From the NCBI GenBank assembly GCA_032622095.1, contig CP136061.1:97027345-97091344 (forward strand): a DNA stretch of 64,000 nucleotides, read 5' to 3'. Made by a program: the position numbers and the translations under genes. The stretch comes from Siphonodentalium dalli (lineage: Eukaryota > Mollusca > Scaphopoda > Gadilida > Siphonodentaliidae). Position 1 is the first letter of the stretch. Each line of letters starts with the position of its first letter. This document shows, in pieces, positions 20,845 to 32,884 of the stretch. The notes below the pieces were generated by a model. That model searched no databases and was not told where the DNA came from. It saw nothing but the letters and a program-made list of their open reading frames with translations.

Positions 20845-23220
20845 CTGAAGATCACAACAATCGATAACGTGTTTACCGTTTCCTATTTTCGAGTCAAATA
20901 GTTATATTAAATAAAAAATTATAGGTCAAATCATTAATCCCTTAGATGCAATGTTTGTCTTTTATTTATGTTTCTATTTGTACATATTTATTATTACTAT
21001 TATTTATTATCATTCTGAGAAACTCCTGTGCTCTCATAGTCATAGCGCTTGTCTACATCTACTTGATACTCCATCGCCATCAATGTGCTGAGAATTATGT
21101 GGAGGCGCATGAAATTAAAAACTTAAAAGCATATTTTGTTGTTAGTTTGATAATTTATTAAAATAAGTTGGAGCTTCATACTATTTGGTCCATTTAGACC
21201 AATCATGTCCTCCAGGTGGCTTATTATAGTCAGACATTGACTGCAAGCCGTAGTCTGAAGAAGAAGAAGAAGGAAGCTGTCTGTTTGTTTACAGTTGGGA
21301 ACATATGTTGTGAGTTCTGATTTGAAACTGTCCATGTTGTGGCAGTTTAACAATTTGTCACAGGGGGAGTTTGTTCCAATTTATGATTGTGCGTGGGAGG
21401 AAGAAGGCTTCAAGATAGTTTCTGTCAGCTTTAACAGTACCGAGGAACTTATGCCCCCTAGTAGGCACAAATCGTAGGGATATTTCTACATCTTGGTGAT
21501 GCATAAAATATGTTTAAAGTAAAAAGACAGCCGTCAGCGGTGAATTATTAATCGATTTTCTCTACACAGAGATAGCTGTCCTATTTATAGAAAATCAATA
21601 CTTTTCGTCATCTCGCATTCTGATAATTGTTCAATGTCGAGTACCGTATAAAAGAGATATATTTTTGGAATTTGTCAGAAGTCTTCGGACTTCTCATCTG
21701 TTAAGATCAAGAGCTGAAATTAAGAGGCTTCCCTCGGTGAAAATGGTCATGGAGCACACGGTCAGCCAAATGCATTGGTAGCCCTTACTATCGCTTAGCA
21801 GAAGACCGAAAAGTGGTCGGAGGTGTCTTTTGAAGAAAGACCAGTGGTAGGCTGGTGATATATTGGGAATCCCAGGTATTTGGTGACCAATGTGTGCTTC
21901 CATGACATTTTCATTTGGATTATGCAGATCAAAGATTTACGAGAATCAGTGAGCACCCATTTCTTATTTTGGCATCTCTCGGAATGGTTGGCTGTTTATA
22001 ACATTTTTGGACGCCTTCTCTTTCTCAAATTGTCATACAGTGTTTGGTCTGCCAGTTCAATGGAAACCCTGATTGTCGACCAGTGGAAGAATCAATTCAT
22101 TGAGAAGTCATACGCAGAGGCTTGGCGACATGTTGGGTAGACCTAGAAATTGACGACCAAATATTGTGTGCACCTTGAACGATTCCCATTGTGGTATCCC
22201 CTCGTTTGGTAATTTAAATTTAATTGGTGACCTCTCAGTTGGACTCCTTCATACATTAGCAATTGTGGCTTGCTAATTTGTAATAGCTACTTGGTCCCCG
22301 ATTGTCACACCAACCTTGAACTGATGTGGGCAGCAACCTACATTGTATAAAGCAGACGATAGGGATGAGAAGAGGTATCCCTCAGAGAATTCACGGTCAG
22401 CCAAATACATTGGTAGCCCTTACTATCGCAAGCGATATATTGTGAATCCCAGGTATTTGGTGACCAATGTGAACCAAAGCATCTCAATGTGGCGTACCGT
22501 GAAACATAAAAAGGATTCGCTGAGATTGATCATGCTTGGTTGGCATCCCACTCGTTGGACAACCTCCACAGCCAGAGAAGTACCTGGGAAGACCAGAAAG
22601 CTCTTAAAGAATGATAAGGAGATGAACTGGCTGAGGTTGGTACGTCCTGTGTGCGATCCAACCTTGCATGATCGGTGTTCATTTTTGATGGGATGACATT
22701 TGCAGAATTTGAGATATCTAGGTGGCTGGCTGGCCACAACTGTCCTGGTGGTTGGACGACAATTGCGTCCCAAGAAAGTTGGCGTACCAGAGGAGCTGAA
22801 GTTGGGCGCACTCAGTGGACACCACATGGTTAACACACTAAGGGCTTCCCACTTCATTTAGAACGACGATACTAATTATAGAAGCCTTTTTGGACAAGTT
22901 GACATCCCTGATTCCGGGTTGGCATCTCAGGTGGAGCTCTTTTTGGGGGTCGACCATCAGTGGTGGACCAGGCAGATATTTTTGGATGACCAGTGATGAT
23001 GGTAACCAGAAAGGTATACCACTTGATTTTTGGGACACCCTGTCTGATGGTCGACCACCCTGGGTTGAGTGACCGGACCAGATATTATAGTCAAGGACTT
23101 GCAAGAGATACGAGATACGCAGGAGGCCGAGAGCTGTGTCCAGGCAGGATGTACCGGTATGTGTCGCCAACATGGTGGGTTGGTCACATTTTAAATAAAG
23201 AAACTGCGGCATGGTAACGT
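20845..23220. other. Intron 1 stretch with no recognised gene; local direct repeats
   Basis: A phrase (CACGGTCAGCCAAAT, then CATTGGTAGCCCTTACTATCG, then AATCCCAGGTATTTGGTGACC) occurs at 21757-21887 and, in shorter form, at 22394-22463. From 21.7 to 23.2 kb the words TTGG, GACCA and GGTTGG recur irregularly, as in a strongly diverged tandem repeat. Open frames at 22343-22857 on both strands show no domain and are treated as chance. Confidence 0.4.
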
Positions 23221-23224
23221 CTCC

Positions 23225-24065
23225 AGATGTGCGCCTTTTGTTTGATGAAGATGTGAAAGTGAATAATCATGCCGTAATGCCTCGGCCATGTGGTTTTGAC
23301 GGTGGGATCTGGAGTTAATAATACTAGGGCCAGGTGGGAAATGTGGTTTCTCCCCTTAGTATGTAGTGTGGTCGTCAGAGGGTTCGACCCGGAAGAAATT
23401 GGTATAGAAGCGGTTTTGGTGTCATTCGACGCGGGAGAATCTCGTGTATAACATATCCAAAATCCGCTAAAATCCGCTTTGGGCAAAATTCAGGATCCAA
23501 CATGGCGTCCAACATGGCTGCCGTTAGTCAAAAGATACTCTGACTGAGATTAATTCGATAACAGTGAGAACAAATGTTGTCATATGTATACAAATGTATA
23601 CATTTTTGCAAAGGTAAAATGTTGTGCCACCTGTTTATGGCAAAAATGGAACCCATCGTCCCAGATGGCCGCCAAAATGGCGGCCTAAACTAGAACATTT
23701 GAAGTTTTTGCCTAATATCTTAAAGATCAATTCCTGTTGTTTGATAATGGTTCAGACTGGCGACATTGATTAGTCATATTCATGTTAATTCATCATTGGA
23801 GCAATGAAAGATACCATAAATGGGGTCCCAGACTCATCTACACCCTCAAAAATTCGATTTTACAGAACGCGGTATAAAATTCCACAAAACTCTCCATTGT
23901 GATTACAGTCATATATCAACAAGAAATGGACAGAACTGTACAATGTAAGTTGGGCATACCAATATCTATAAATACTCCAATTCAATGAAACCCAAATTGG
24001 CGCTTTGTCTCAAAATGGCTGCCAAAATGGCGGTCAAAATATGGAAAATGGCGGATATTGATCAC
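23225..24065. repeat. Left arm of a 4.5-kb inverted-repeat element
   Basis: Matches the reverse complement of 26885-27740. Shared landmarks in order: GTTTGATGAA, GAAGAAATTGGTATAGAAGCG, TCCAAAATCCGCTAAAATCC, TGGCGACATTGATTAGTCAT, GAACGCGGTATAAAATTCC and AAATGGCGGTCAAAATATGG. The arms are about 840 bp and diverged. The repeated AAATGGCGGCCATTTTG words are also found in the 42 and 61 kb arrays. Confidence 0.8.
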
Positions 24066-26884
24066 AGTGTCATTCAATCCATTATAAGTAGTGGTTGATG
24101 AATAAAATTGACTACATAAATACGAATGTATACCTCTTTATGATGCCATTATGCTAGCTCTATGTAAAAACTTAAAAATCAGTACCAAAAATGGCTGCCA
24201 AAATGGCCACCCGATGTGAAAAATACTATTTTCTATCACTTCTGTTTATCACTTGTTGCTCTCTGAACTGGGAAACAATGGGTATATTCTTTCAATGATC
24301 GTGTCAACTGATCATTACAGCAATGAATTTCTAATAGATTAGATCATAGTTTACTCTGGTCCTTCACTAATAAGTTATAACGAATGTGGTATGAAATTTA
24401 ACCAAAATCGACTTTGGGGTTCTGGTCACATTTGATATTTAGGGATGAACAGATCTTGTCTACAAAATAATTGATCAAATAGACCAAATAGACAAAAAGA
24501 AACAATAAATTTTATCTAATATGGTTCCAAAACGAAAATGGTAGACTCTGCCCAGCTTATCACATAATGGAAGTTGTGAGTGGTGGATGCAGTTGATAGT
24601 TGGCTCATATACATGTATGTGGCTCATATACATCAAAACTATTTATTTTCAATCTTTTGGTGGCTTCCCGCGGGTTGACAAAATCTCGAGAAAATCGTGA
24701 GAAAAAATCCAATCCGATGGGCCAAACTGTCCTTGCATTGGATGACAAATATTCGCACAAACCAGTAAAGCAAATGTCGTATCTCCAGCGATCTTTACAA
24801 TTATTCGTGCTATGAGGTCGTATGTCCAACCGCAGCCAATCGGACGCTTCGGGTTGTCCACGTGACTTCTGTTTTGTGTTTGTGAATTCTAAAATGTGTG
24901 CTATATGGCAGTATCTCCATGTTAGTCACGTGATCATTTGGTGATTTAAATTTTGTGATTGTTCCACACATTTCTGTATGATGATGCACATGGGTGAATT
25001 TTCATAGTGTAGAATAGGCACTTTTTAGTTCATAGACACATGCGATTGCCACCATATTTAGCTTAATCTGCATTTATTAGCACAACTTCATTATAGCACG
25101 GAAACGAATCGTCGCTGGCATGTCATATCTCCAAACAAGCTATTGCTTTTTAAAAGAAAACGAGGGAATAAACAGAAAACAATATGTGGTTCAATGAACA
25201 GCTAATGTCAGTTTTCATTGGGATAAATACAACAATACGTCATGCTTTGTCAACATTAGGAGAAATGTTGTCTAAAAACTTCAACCTTCATTTTCTCTGA
25301 AAGTTGAAAATGTGGGTTACATTATAGCACTGATGCGACGAAATATTAACTATTCGGGCTCGGCCATCATTTTCAAGTTTCAAGCTGGAACTAAATGTAG
25401 CCCATGGATTCCCCATTCGACATGTAAGAAAAGTAGTTTTACTCTGATCTCTTCCCAGAAATCAACTCTCCGGTAAATGGTGATCTCTTATGTTCTAGAA
25501 AATACGTGTGCCAAATACATATATGTATGAAGAAACTATCCCCATACATTGTTTACATATCGACTCCGTAAGTATGTGGAGGTTTTCCTCGAAACTGTCC
25601 GTACAAACAATAAAAGTTAATAGGAAATGACGTTGGATGTAGGTCTAGAGTACGTCGTCCGCATGAAATAGTTTTCGTGTCATTAATTTGCACATACATG
25701 TATTTCGTGCTCTGATGAGCATGGATGAACGCCTTATGTGGCAGTTTGATTGTCTAACATCCGGAAAATAACATGTTCATTGTTCACATTTCTTAGACAA
25801 ACATGTTGTTAATCACCATGTTCATGTGGCATTTCTATCCAATGACAACCTTGAAATGCCAGTTAATCAAGCTAAATGGTTGATACCTTTACGCCTACGG
25901 GTCAGATCCAGCCGTGACGCACATTGTGTCTACATATCATTGATGAAATTCACTAAATGTGTAGAAGATATAGGTGCGTCTATATATGTACTAGAATGTT
26001 TCTATCCACATGTATATACCCACAATCGCATGACACGGAATTGTCACATAAAGTGTGAAGGGTATACAATGTACGTGCGAATTTTCATTTTTCCTCTTGA
26101 TATTGAAGAAAATAATTTTACTTTGAAACTCCCCAGCTCCGATAACCAACTTGCCCACCAATTAAATAAACCCCAGATTATTCGCTTTTCCCTCCTGTCC
26201 TTTTCACTTTCGCCAGCACTGGAAAACCTATTATAGCCTGATGCTTCCGGACTACCACCGATGCCCATATATTTGATGTTCCGAATAGTCGTTATAAGTA
26301 GAAATGTTGACACTGTGTTTTCAAATAATCCAGATTCGTAGCAATTTAATTTCTTTTTAATTAATTTCCAGATAGTCCCTCGTAATAAGTGGACATCGTG
26401 TTGGATCCTGCAGTAGATACTTCTTAGTTGGAACATTTCGGGCTGAACTGATTGTGGTAGTAGATTATTGGCAACATGTTTAATAGGTCTGTCATCGTTA
26501 GCTCACAACCGAAGTGTTGTTTCGGCTTTCCTCTGAGCAGAACTTAAATTTCGACAATTTTCGGTGGCCATTTTGGTAGCCATCTTAGCATTTTGAATCA
26601 TGATTGGCTACTCATACCCACAAAAAACATTGATTTCAATCAATGATGTGTATTGGTGCCGAATTGGCGTTTTGTCGAATGGGTTTTCGTGAATAACTAC
26701 ATATTTGCCATTTTCATTATTATTGGCGACCATGTTGGACGCCATCTTGAATTCTGTATTTTCCCCAAAGCAGATTTTAGCGGATTTTGGATATGTTATA
26801 CACAAGATTCTCCCGCGTCGAATGACAACAAAACCGTTTCTTTACCAATTTCTTCTGGGTCTAACCCTCTGACGACCATTCTAA
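24066..26884. other. Central part of the inverted-repeat element, no recognised gene
   Basis: About 2.8 kb between the arms. The longest frames (25826-26236 plus, 136 codons; 26044-26436 minus, 130 codons) overlap each other and show no transposase motif, signal peptide or domain I know. A partial extra copy of the arm sequence begins at about 26755 (CCCCAAAGCAGATTTTAGCGG), in the same orientation as the right arm. Confidence 0.4.
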
Positions 26885-27740
26885 ATATCTGCCATTTTCC
26901 ATATTTTGACCGCCATTTTGGCAGCCATTTTAAGACAAAGCGCCAATTTGGGTTTCATTGAATTGGAGTAATTATAGATAATGGTATGCCCAACTTACAT
27001 TGTACAGTTCTGTCCATTTCTTGTTGATATACGACTGGAATCCCAATGGCGATTTTTGTGGAATTTTATACCGCGTTCTGTAAAATCAAATTTTTGAGGG
27101 TGTATATGAGACTGGGACCCCATTTATGGTATCTTTCATTGCTCCGATGATGAATTAACATGAATATGACTAATCAATGTCGCCAGTCTGAACCATTATC
27201 AAACAACAGGAATTGATCTTTAAGATATTAGGCAAAAATTTAAAATTTTCGAGTTTAGGCCACCATTTTGGCGGCCATCTGGGGCGAGGGGTTCCATTTT
27301 TTCTATAGATATGTGGCATAATACTTTACCTTCGCAAAAATGTATACATTTGTATTAATATGGCAACATTTGTTCTCATTATGTCGAATTAATCTCAGTC
27401 AGAATCTCTTTTGACTAAAGGCGGTCATGTTGGACGCCATCTTGGATCCTGGATTTTGCCCAAAGCGGATTTTAGCGGATTTTGGATATGTTGTAGCAGA
27501 GATTCTCCCGCGTTGAATGACACCGAAATCGCTTGTATACCAATTTCTTCTGGGTTGACCCCTTTTTTTGCGTACCACGACCACACTAATGTGATAGAGC
27601 TGAGACTAGGACCAAGATGGGAAATGTAGTTTCCCTCCCTGGTGGTCCCATTATCAAAACCTATGAGAATACAAATCTTTCATCAAACAACGATTGACGT
27701 CGCGGATTCCTTCCCTTGTGGTGCACATCTAGGTCTGATG
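26885..27740. repeat. Right arm of the 4.5-kb inverted-repeat element
   Basis: Reverse-complement partner of 23225-24065, ending near GGTGCACATCTAGG, opposite the left-arm CCAGATGTGCGCC. Mammal-like promoter words are absent; the sequence is non-coding. Confidence 0.8.
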
Positions 27741-29736
27741 GAAATTTACAAAGGCGAGAGTCCTAACCTATAGATTATGATTTATCAACGGTGGTATTCA
27801 TACTATACAATGCCCTGGACCACTTCAGGCTGGCAAATGCAGCAATAGTTTCTCTGCACACGGTCGGTAGATAGGCGATTTTGTTCATGGAAGTCAAGGA
27901 GAAAATTGACACAAGACAAATAAATTGTTTGACAAATCAATATTTGGCTGCAGATGTGCGGTTGGCGTGACAGTCTAGATGTATGGTTCGAGTGTCAGTG
28001 AATTACAACCTGACTGGGTTCTGCCCTAAAACTGTCAGTAGACAGCACAGCCGCCCAGCAAAATTGTTACGTTATATTGCACATCGTACTCAGTCATTTA
28101 AATTCTGGGGTGACATGAAAATTGACAGAGATCTCAGCAAAGAATCTGAGGGGGCTAACTCCAAAAGGATTAGATTTTATTTGGCGTGCATGGGGAACCG
28201 AAGAGACTTATTTTGAAGGCACACTACCATTTGTCAGAATAATTAGTTTTTGGCTTCGAGGCGTTGGTCACAGATCAAATCTTGTATGTATTGCAAATTT
28301 TGTGCCTATCTGTTCCAAATTTGAAACCCCGTGCCGTTTGGCCCGTTACACTGTCTCTGTCATCGTCAGTTAATCTCAACATGGTGTCATGTCTGTGGAT
28401 GAGAATGTGCCAAGCACAGCCCTCGAAATTAGGAAAATCGTCCCACATTTGCCACGGAATTTCACATGGCATTGCTTATTGCCATGGCCAATTTCAAGGA
28501 CTTCAGCCACACAGTCGGATCGGGAGCTGAAGCTAATGCCATAATGGTTGTCCCCGTGTGCAACAATGTGAACCTCAATCCAGGTTCTTGTATATCATGT
28601 GACCACTGGTCAAAATATTAACCCATGACATAAAGGGAAATACTCTACCGGTAGTCTCTAAAACAACAATGATACCGGCCTACCGTTATAATAGGCCTAT
28701 AAGGTGGAGTACCACATCTTACACTATACACATATTCCCAAATTAAGAATCTCTTTTAATGTGGTTCTCAAAAATGCGATTGGAACATCAACGCAATGCG
28801 GTTGTGGAGTTTATAGCATGTTGAAGGGACCACGTTGAAGTTTAACGGACCTCGTTGAAGATTAACACGTCGTGTTCAAGTTAAACGTGCTGCCCTGGGA
28901 GTCAACACAGTCCGACCGATCACGCCAGAAAATTATACCAATGCTGAATTGTGTACTTAGTTTATTTTGCAGTATATCTTTAAATTTGTTTTATTAGCAT
29001 TCACCTCTGAATAATTTCATGCTATTTTCCCACTCATAATATATTTCCCATTCCAAATGATGTTGGAAAAATATGAAAGATGAAACGATAAATAATGTTT
29101 TTTGAGCCCTTTAAGGGAAATAAGTCTGACAATCCATTGCATTTGAGATCTTAATCGGGTTATAATAGATGTCTGTAATACATGTAGCTTGTGTTTTGTC
29201 GTGCTTTATCTTATTGACATCCATAAATAAATAAAGAATGATTTTAATCATGTTTCTATCATTCATGGTGCCAACTTTGACGGGGTTGACTTCGCAATGG
29301 TGCCGTCTTTGTAGTGGGGAGTGTCTTCACATGGGGTCGACTACTCGGGCTGAATTGGTCATTGTTGTATGGTATCATGCAAAAAGACATGCAGGATCTC
29401 TCAAACGTGCATCAAGACACCCAGAATCTCAAAGTATCGTTCGTCTGCGACAGTTAATCTCAACATGGGTGGAATACCCATCAAATTCCTTTGAAATTTC
29501 ATCTAAAATCACAAACAAAAAAGTATTGTAATAAATAATTAACATGCGACTAATGTAAAATCAATTTTTTTTTATGAGATTTTGACATGCTGGGTGACTT
29601 TTTGCATATTTTGTAAGATTTTTCATGAAACCATGACAATGACCTATTCAGCGCTACTCGGGATACCCCTGCAATGCTTGTACTAGTATTAAAGACGGGT
29701 GTATGAGAGTAAAGAAATAGATATATAGATACATAG
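27741..29736. other. Intron 1 stretch with no recognised gene
   Basis: AT-rich with small local repeats: the phrase CAGTTAATCTCAACATG occurs at about 28367 and 29452, and CGTTGAAG with TTAAC words recurs at 28820-28885. Open frames of 60-97 codons show no similarity I recognise. Confidence 0.4.
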
Positions 29737-29842
29737 AGAGAGCTTTCCGATGAATGGCAACAAGCCATATTTCCGACTAAATCCTGAAAAATCACCCATA
29801 ATTCTGCTGTGGTTAAGGAGTCGATTATTTAGGGAATTACTG
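29737..29842. mobile_element. Tc1/mariner-like MITE (family E) half-copy next to exon 2
   Basis: Ends at 29842 in GGAGTCGATTATTTAGGGAA-TTACTG followed by TA, the outer end of the CAGTAATGCCCTAA family (full copy at 46960-47119). It begins inside the element (AGAGCTTTCCGATGAATGG). It stops 20 nt before exon 2, so the branch site of intron 1 probably lies in it or at its edge. Confidence 0.75.
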
Positions 29843-29862
29843 TATTTTCTCATATATTTCAG

Positions 29863-30176
29863 GTCTATGAGATGTTTGTTGATCGAATTAGTAGGGAACT
29901 GCAAAATTGTCAAATATCAGTCACATCAATCGGACAGAACAAACACAGCCAGTTTCTTTTTCATTTGGACCGGACAAAATTATATGAGAATGTGCTTGCC
30001 GAGACAACAGGACAGCGTGAGAAGTACGGAACGTCAGCAAAGACTAAGGAAGACCCTATTATACTGAATCCAGCTGATTTCTTTGATATGGATGAGTGCT
30101 GTGAGACGCACACAACGACATTCTTGCGTTGTGTATCGGTCCTACAACATGTTCATAAGCTTCTGGAAGCCACTGG
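29863..30176 (+). CDS. DALRD3: DALRD3 exon 2
   Basis: Acceptor TATATTTCAG|GTC at 29861-29862 and donor CACTGG|GTATTA at 30177; length 314 nt, leaving phase 2. It encodes VYEMFVDRISREL, then the segment QFLFHLDRTKLYENVL, and CVSVLQHVHKLLEATG, matching in order the DALRD3 N-terminal half before the linker. The open frame continues past the donor, but the exon 3 phase and family match (LLEATG|HTVELVKY) fix this donor. Confidence 0.87.
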
Positions 30177-30280
30177 GTATTATATTCAATTTATTTCATA
30201 CCCATTGATCATCGACATGGTCGGGAATCACATGGTCTCTTGTTGATATTAGGCCAAACAAAAATATACCTGTGTTTCTG

Positions 30281-30410
30281 GTAGGGCTGGGCGGTATTTC
30301 AATATATTGACTATAGTCGGTTTGGAAAAGAAAAACCGTATTGAAACCGTGTGTAAAATAAAAATTCAATATATCGTAACCGTAATTTTATCACCTCAAA
30401 AGACGGTTTC
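30281..30410. repeat. Possible hAT-like terminal fragment
   Basis: GTAGGGCTGGGCGGTATTTC followed by AATATATTGACTATAG and a mirrored AATATATCGTAACCG resembles the GGGCTGGGCGATAT-type ends of many animal hAT MITEs. The partner end and target duplication were not found. Confidence 0.35.
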
Positions 30411-30928
30411 AAATTACAATCCAATACTGAGTTCAGTGAGTTGAATACTTTAGCGGACCACTGATTGAAAGCAGCCTTTATCGGTCGCTCCCATGTTATG
30501 TCTCTGTTGTATTCAATTGTAACCAATGACGCAATGGTTGTATTTTGGGCTGAAGTAGAGCGATGGAGTATCTTCTTCCGAATTCAACCTGATAGCGGTG
30601 TAACGTCACGAGTGATACATCGTCCAAACTTTTCGACTCACGACTCGGCGGTATTTGTCGTTCAATTATATCTTAAAATTTGACTCAGGTTGACTGACAA
30701 ATCCGTGACATTCATTCAACTAGCCCGCCATTGAGTATTTGCAGACCCGCAGGTGTTGGTCGAAGTATATCACTTGGGACGTTACCTCGCTACCATCAAC
30801 ACTAATTTTAAATATTGCATTGTCTCCCTTCCGTTTCACCTTGCTATTATCATTTCATTATTATGATAATAGATGAATAAAGTTCTCCCCCTTAACTAAA
30901 TCCCGTGTTCAAAAGTTAATTAAAAATA
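30411..30928. other. Intron 2 stretch with no recognised feature
   Basis: Unassigned AT-rich sequence. Short frames on both strands are not supported by motifs. Confidence 0.4.
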
Positions 30929-32080
30929 TTAAATTAAATTTGGTATGTGGGTTTACTAGCAGAAAAGACAGGTCAAGTTCGAATTCTGGTTCCGTCCGCC
31001 AATTTTCACCAGAGTTATGCCCCCTTTTCGACTTAGAATTTGACTGTCTGTTAACATTTTTGGTTTCCGACCGATAACTCCAGTTTGGATTATTTGATCT
31101 GAACCAAAGTTGGTATGTGTATTTTCCAGCTAAAGATACAGGCCAAGTTCGAATATGGGTTCCGTCCAATTATTTTTACATAAGTTACGGCCCTTTTTCG
31201 ACTTAGAATTTGACCGTCTGTTAACATTTTTGGTTTCCGACCGATAACTCCAGTTTGGATTATTTGATCTGAACCAAAGTTGGTATGTGTCTTTCTCCCA
31301 GCAAAACACAGGTCAAGTTCGAATTCCGCCCGCCAATTTTCACCAGAGTTATGTCCCTTTTTTACTTAGAATTTTTGCCAAATTTGAGGTTTCCGGATGA
31401 TAACTTTAGTAAATGTGTACTGAATGAAATTAAATTTGGTATGTAGGTTTACTAGCACTAAAGACAGGTTTTTTATGCGTAAACAACGGTCGTATCAAGC
31501 CGACACTTAGAGGCGGACATGAGGTCTACCGACCGTTTATTCGACTTAGAATTTTACCGTCTGTTAACATTTTTGGTTTCCGACCGATAACTCCAGTTTG
31601 GATTATTTGATCTGAACCAAAGTTGGTATGTGTATTTCCCCGCTAAAGATACAGGCCAAGTTCGAATATGAGTTCCGTCCAATTATTTTTACATGAGTTA
31701 CGGCCCTTTTTCGACTTAGAATTTGACCATCTGTTAACATTTTTGGTTTCCGACCGGTAACTCAAGTTTGGATTATTTGATCTGAACCAAAGTTGGTATA
31801 TGTCTTTCTCCCAGCAAAATACAGGTCAAGTTCGAATTCGGGTTCCGCCCGCCAATTTTCACCAGAGTTATGTCCCTTTTTTACTTAGAATTTTTGCCAA
31901 TTTGAGGTTTCCGGATGATAACTTTAGTAAATGTGTACTGAATGAAATTAAATTTGGTATGTAGGTTTACTAGCACTAAAGACAGGTTTTTATGCGCAAA
32001 CAACGGTCGTATCAAGCCTACGCTTAGAGGCGGACATGAGGTCTACCGACCTTTTATTCAATGTGTCGTCTGCCAATTTG
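30929..32080. repeat. Complex minisatellite with ~514-bp higher-order unit
   Basis: A subunit with CGACTTAGAATTTGACC, TTTTGGTTTCCGACCG and GATCTGAACCAAAGTTGGTA recurs at about 31029, 31199, 31550 and 31711. A larger block (AATTAAATTTGGTATGTAGG ... GCGGACATGAGGTCTACCG) repeats at about 31430 and 31944, with a partial start at 30933. So about 2.2 copies of a 514-bp unit made of 170-bp subunits. The style resembles the Helitron-borne repeats at 15.3 kb, but no ends were found. Confidence 0.7.
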
Positions 32081-32186
32081 GGGATATAGAGAAACTAAAC
32101 TAAAAAAGAAATAGAATCTATGTGTCGGAAGAAGTTTCTATAGAAATTTGATAATAAAGAAACTTTCCAGAGAAGATGAGGCCTAA

Positions 32187-32279
32187 GCAGATTGAGGTCC
32201 CCAGAGGAGGAATTTAGTGATGCTAGCCCATTATGCGGGATAGCTTTACTAAATTCACCCTCTGGGGAACTCATTCTGC
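32187..32279. repeat. Foldback hairpin, family G copy 1
   Basis: GCAGATTGAGGTCCCCAGAG and GGAATTTAGTGATGCTAGCC are mirrored by ACTAAATTCACCCTCTGGGG and CTCATTCTGC. Stem of about 38 bp with a short GC-containing loop. Copies 2 and 3 lie at 57952-58044 and 58246-58338; all are followed or preceded by AAATGACAGNCAC. Confidence 0.8.
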
Positions 32280-32362
32280 AAATGACAGGCACACTAAACT
32301 CAGACTTGTGTACAATGTGTCTGGAAGCCACTGTATTGTATTTAACCCTTTTTGTACTAAAT

Positions 32363-32425
32363 ACAGTAATGCCCTAAATAATCGATTCCTTAACCTAAGG
32401 AGTCCATTATTTAGGGCATTACTGT
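32363..32425. mobile_element. Minimal family-E hairpin MITE, 63 bp
   Basis: Near-perfect palindrome of ACAGTAATGCCCTAAATAATCG with its complement, flanked by T/A so that TA is duplicated, as in Tc1/mariner elements. It is only the two outer ends joined. Confidence 0.8.
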
Positions 32426-32554
32426 ATGTCATATGATAGGAACGATGGAGTGTCTTGTACAAGGTCTAAATATTGTTATAAATCACAGCAAGAACACTAC
32501 CATCACAGCTAACAGATGGGAGTAAAAAGATTGTTACCTGTTGTAGGGTCTTAA

Positions 32555-32796
32555 CCCTTTGAGTGCCAGGTCGATTTTTGTATCAACCCATATACCCTGT
32601 GCCAATGCATTCTCTTATATATGCGAGTCGACCATAGGTCACCTCGCATATATAAGAGAATGCATTGGCCTAACCCTTTTTTTTCTTCTTTTTTTTTTAC
32701 AATTTTTTACAATTTTAATAATTTATTCTTATATTCTTTAACAGACTTATTTTGTAGGTATAGGGCCGATGAGATCGGCCCCTGGCACTCAAAGGG
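32555..32796. mobile_element. TTAA MITE with CCCTTTGAGTGCCAGG ends and a hairpin module
   Basis: TTAA at 32551-32554 and 32797-32800. Inverted ends CCCTTTGAGTGCCAGG, the CCC start seen in piggyBac ends. The 67-nt hairpin module lies at 32602-32668. The module is shared with element families whose ends differ (see findings). Non-coding. Confidence 0.85.
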
Positions 32797-32884
32797 TTAA
32801 TACATGTAATTTAGAAAATAATTTAGAGCGTATGCAAGAGGCCGAATGAAATTTATAGCCAAAGGGTTTAATTTAGACAATTAA

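Noticed and set aside
22343-22857. Overlapping frames of 117 and 144 codons on opposite strands
   Set aside because: No recognisable domain, both strands open over the same bases, and repeated words suggest a decayed repeat.
25826-26436. Frames of 136 and 130 codons in the centre of the inverted-repeat element
   Set aside because: They overlap antisense, lack transposase motifs and could not be tied to any family.
30177-30246. Extension of DALRD3 exon 2 to the stop at 30244-30246
   Set aside because: The GTATTA donor at 30177 gives the exact phase needed by exon 3, and the joined protein keeps the family order; the extension would truncate the protein.
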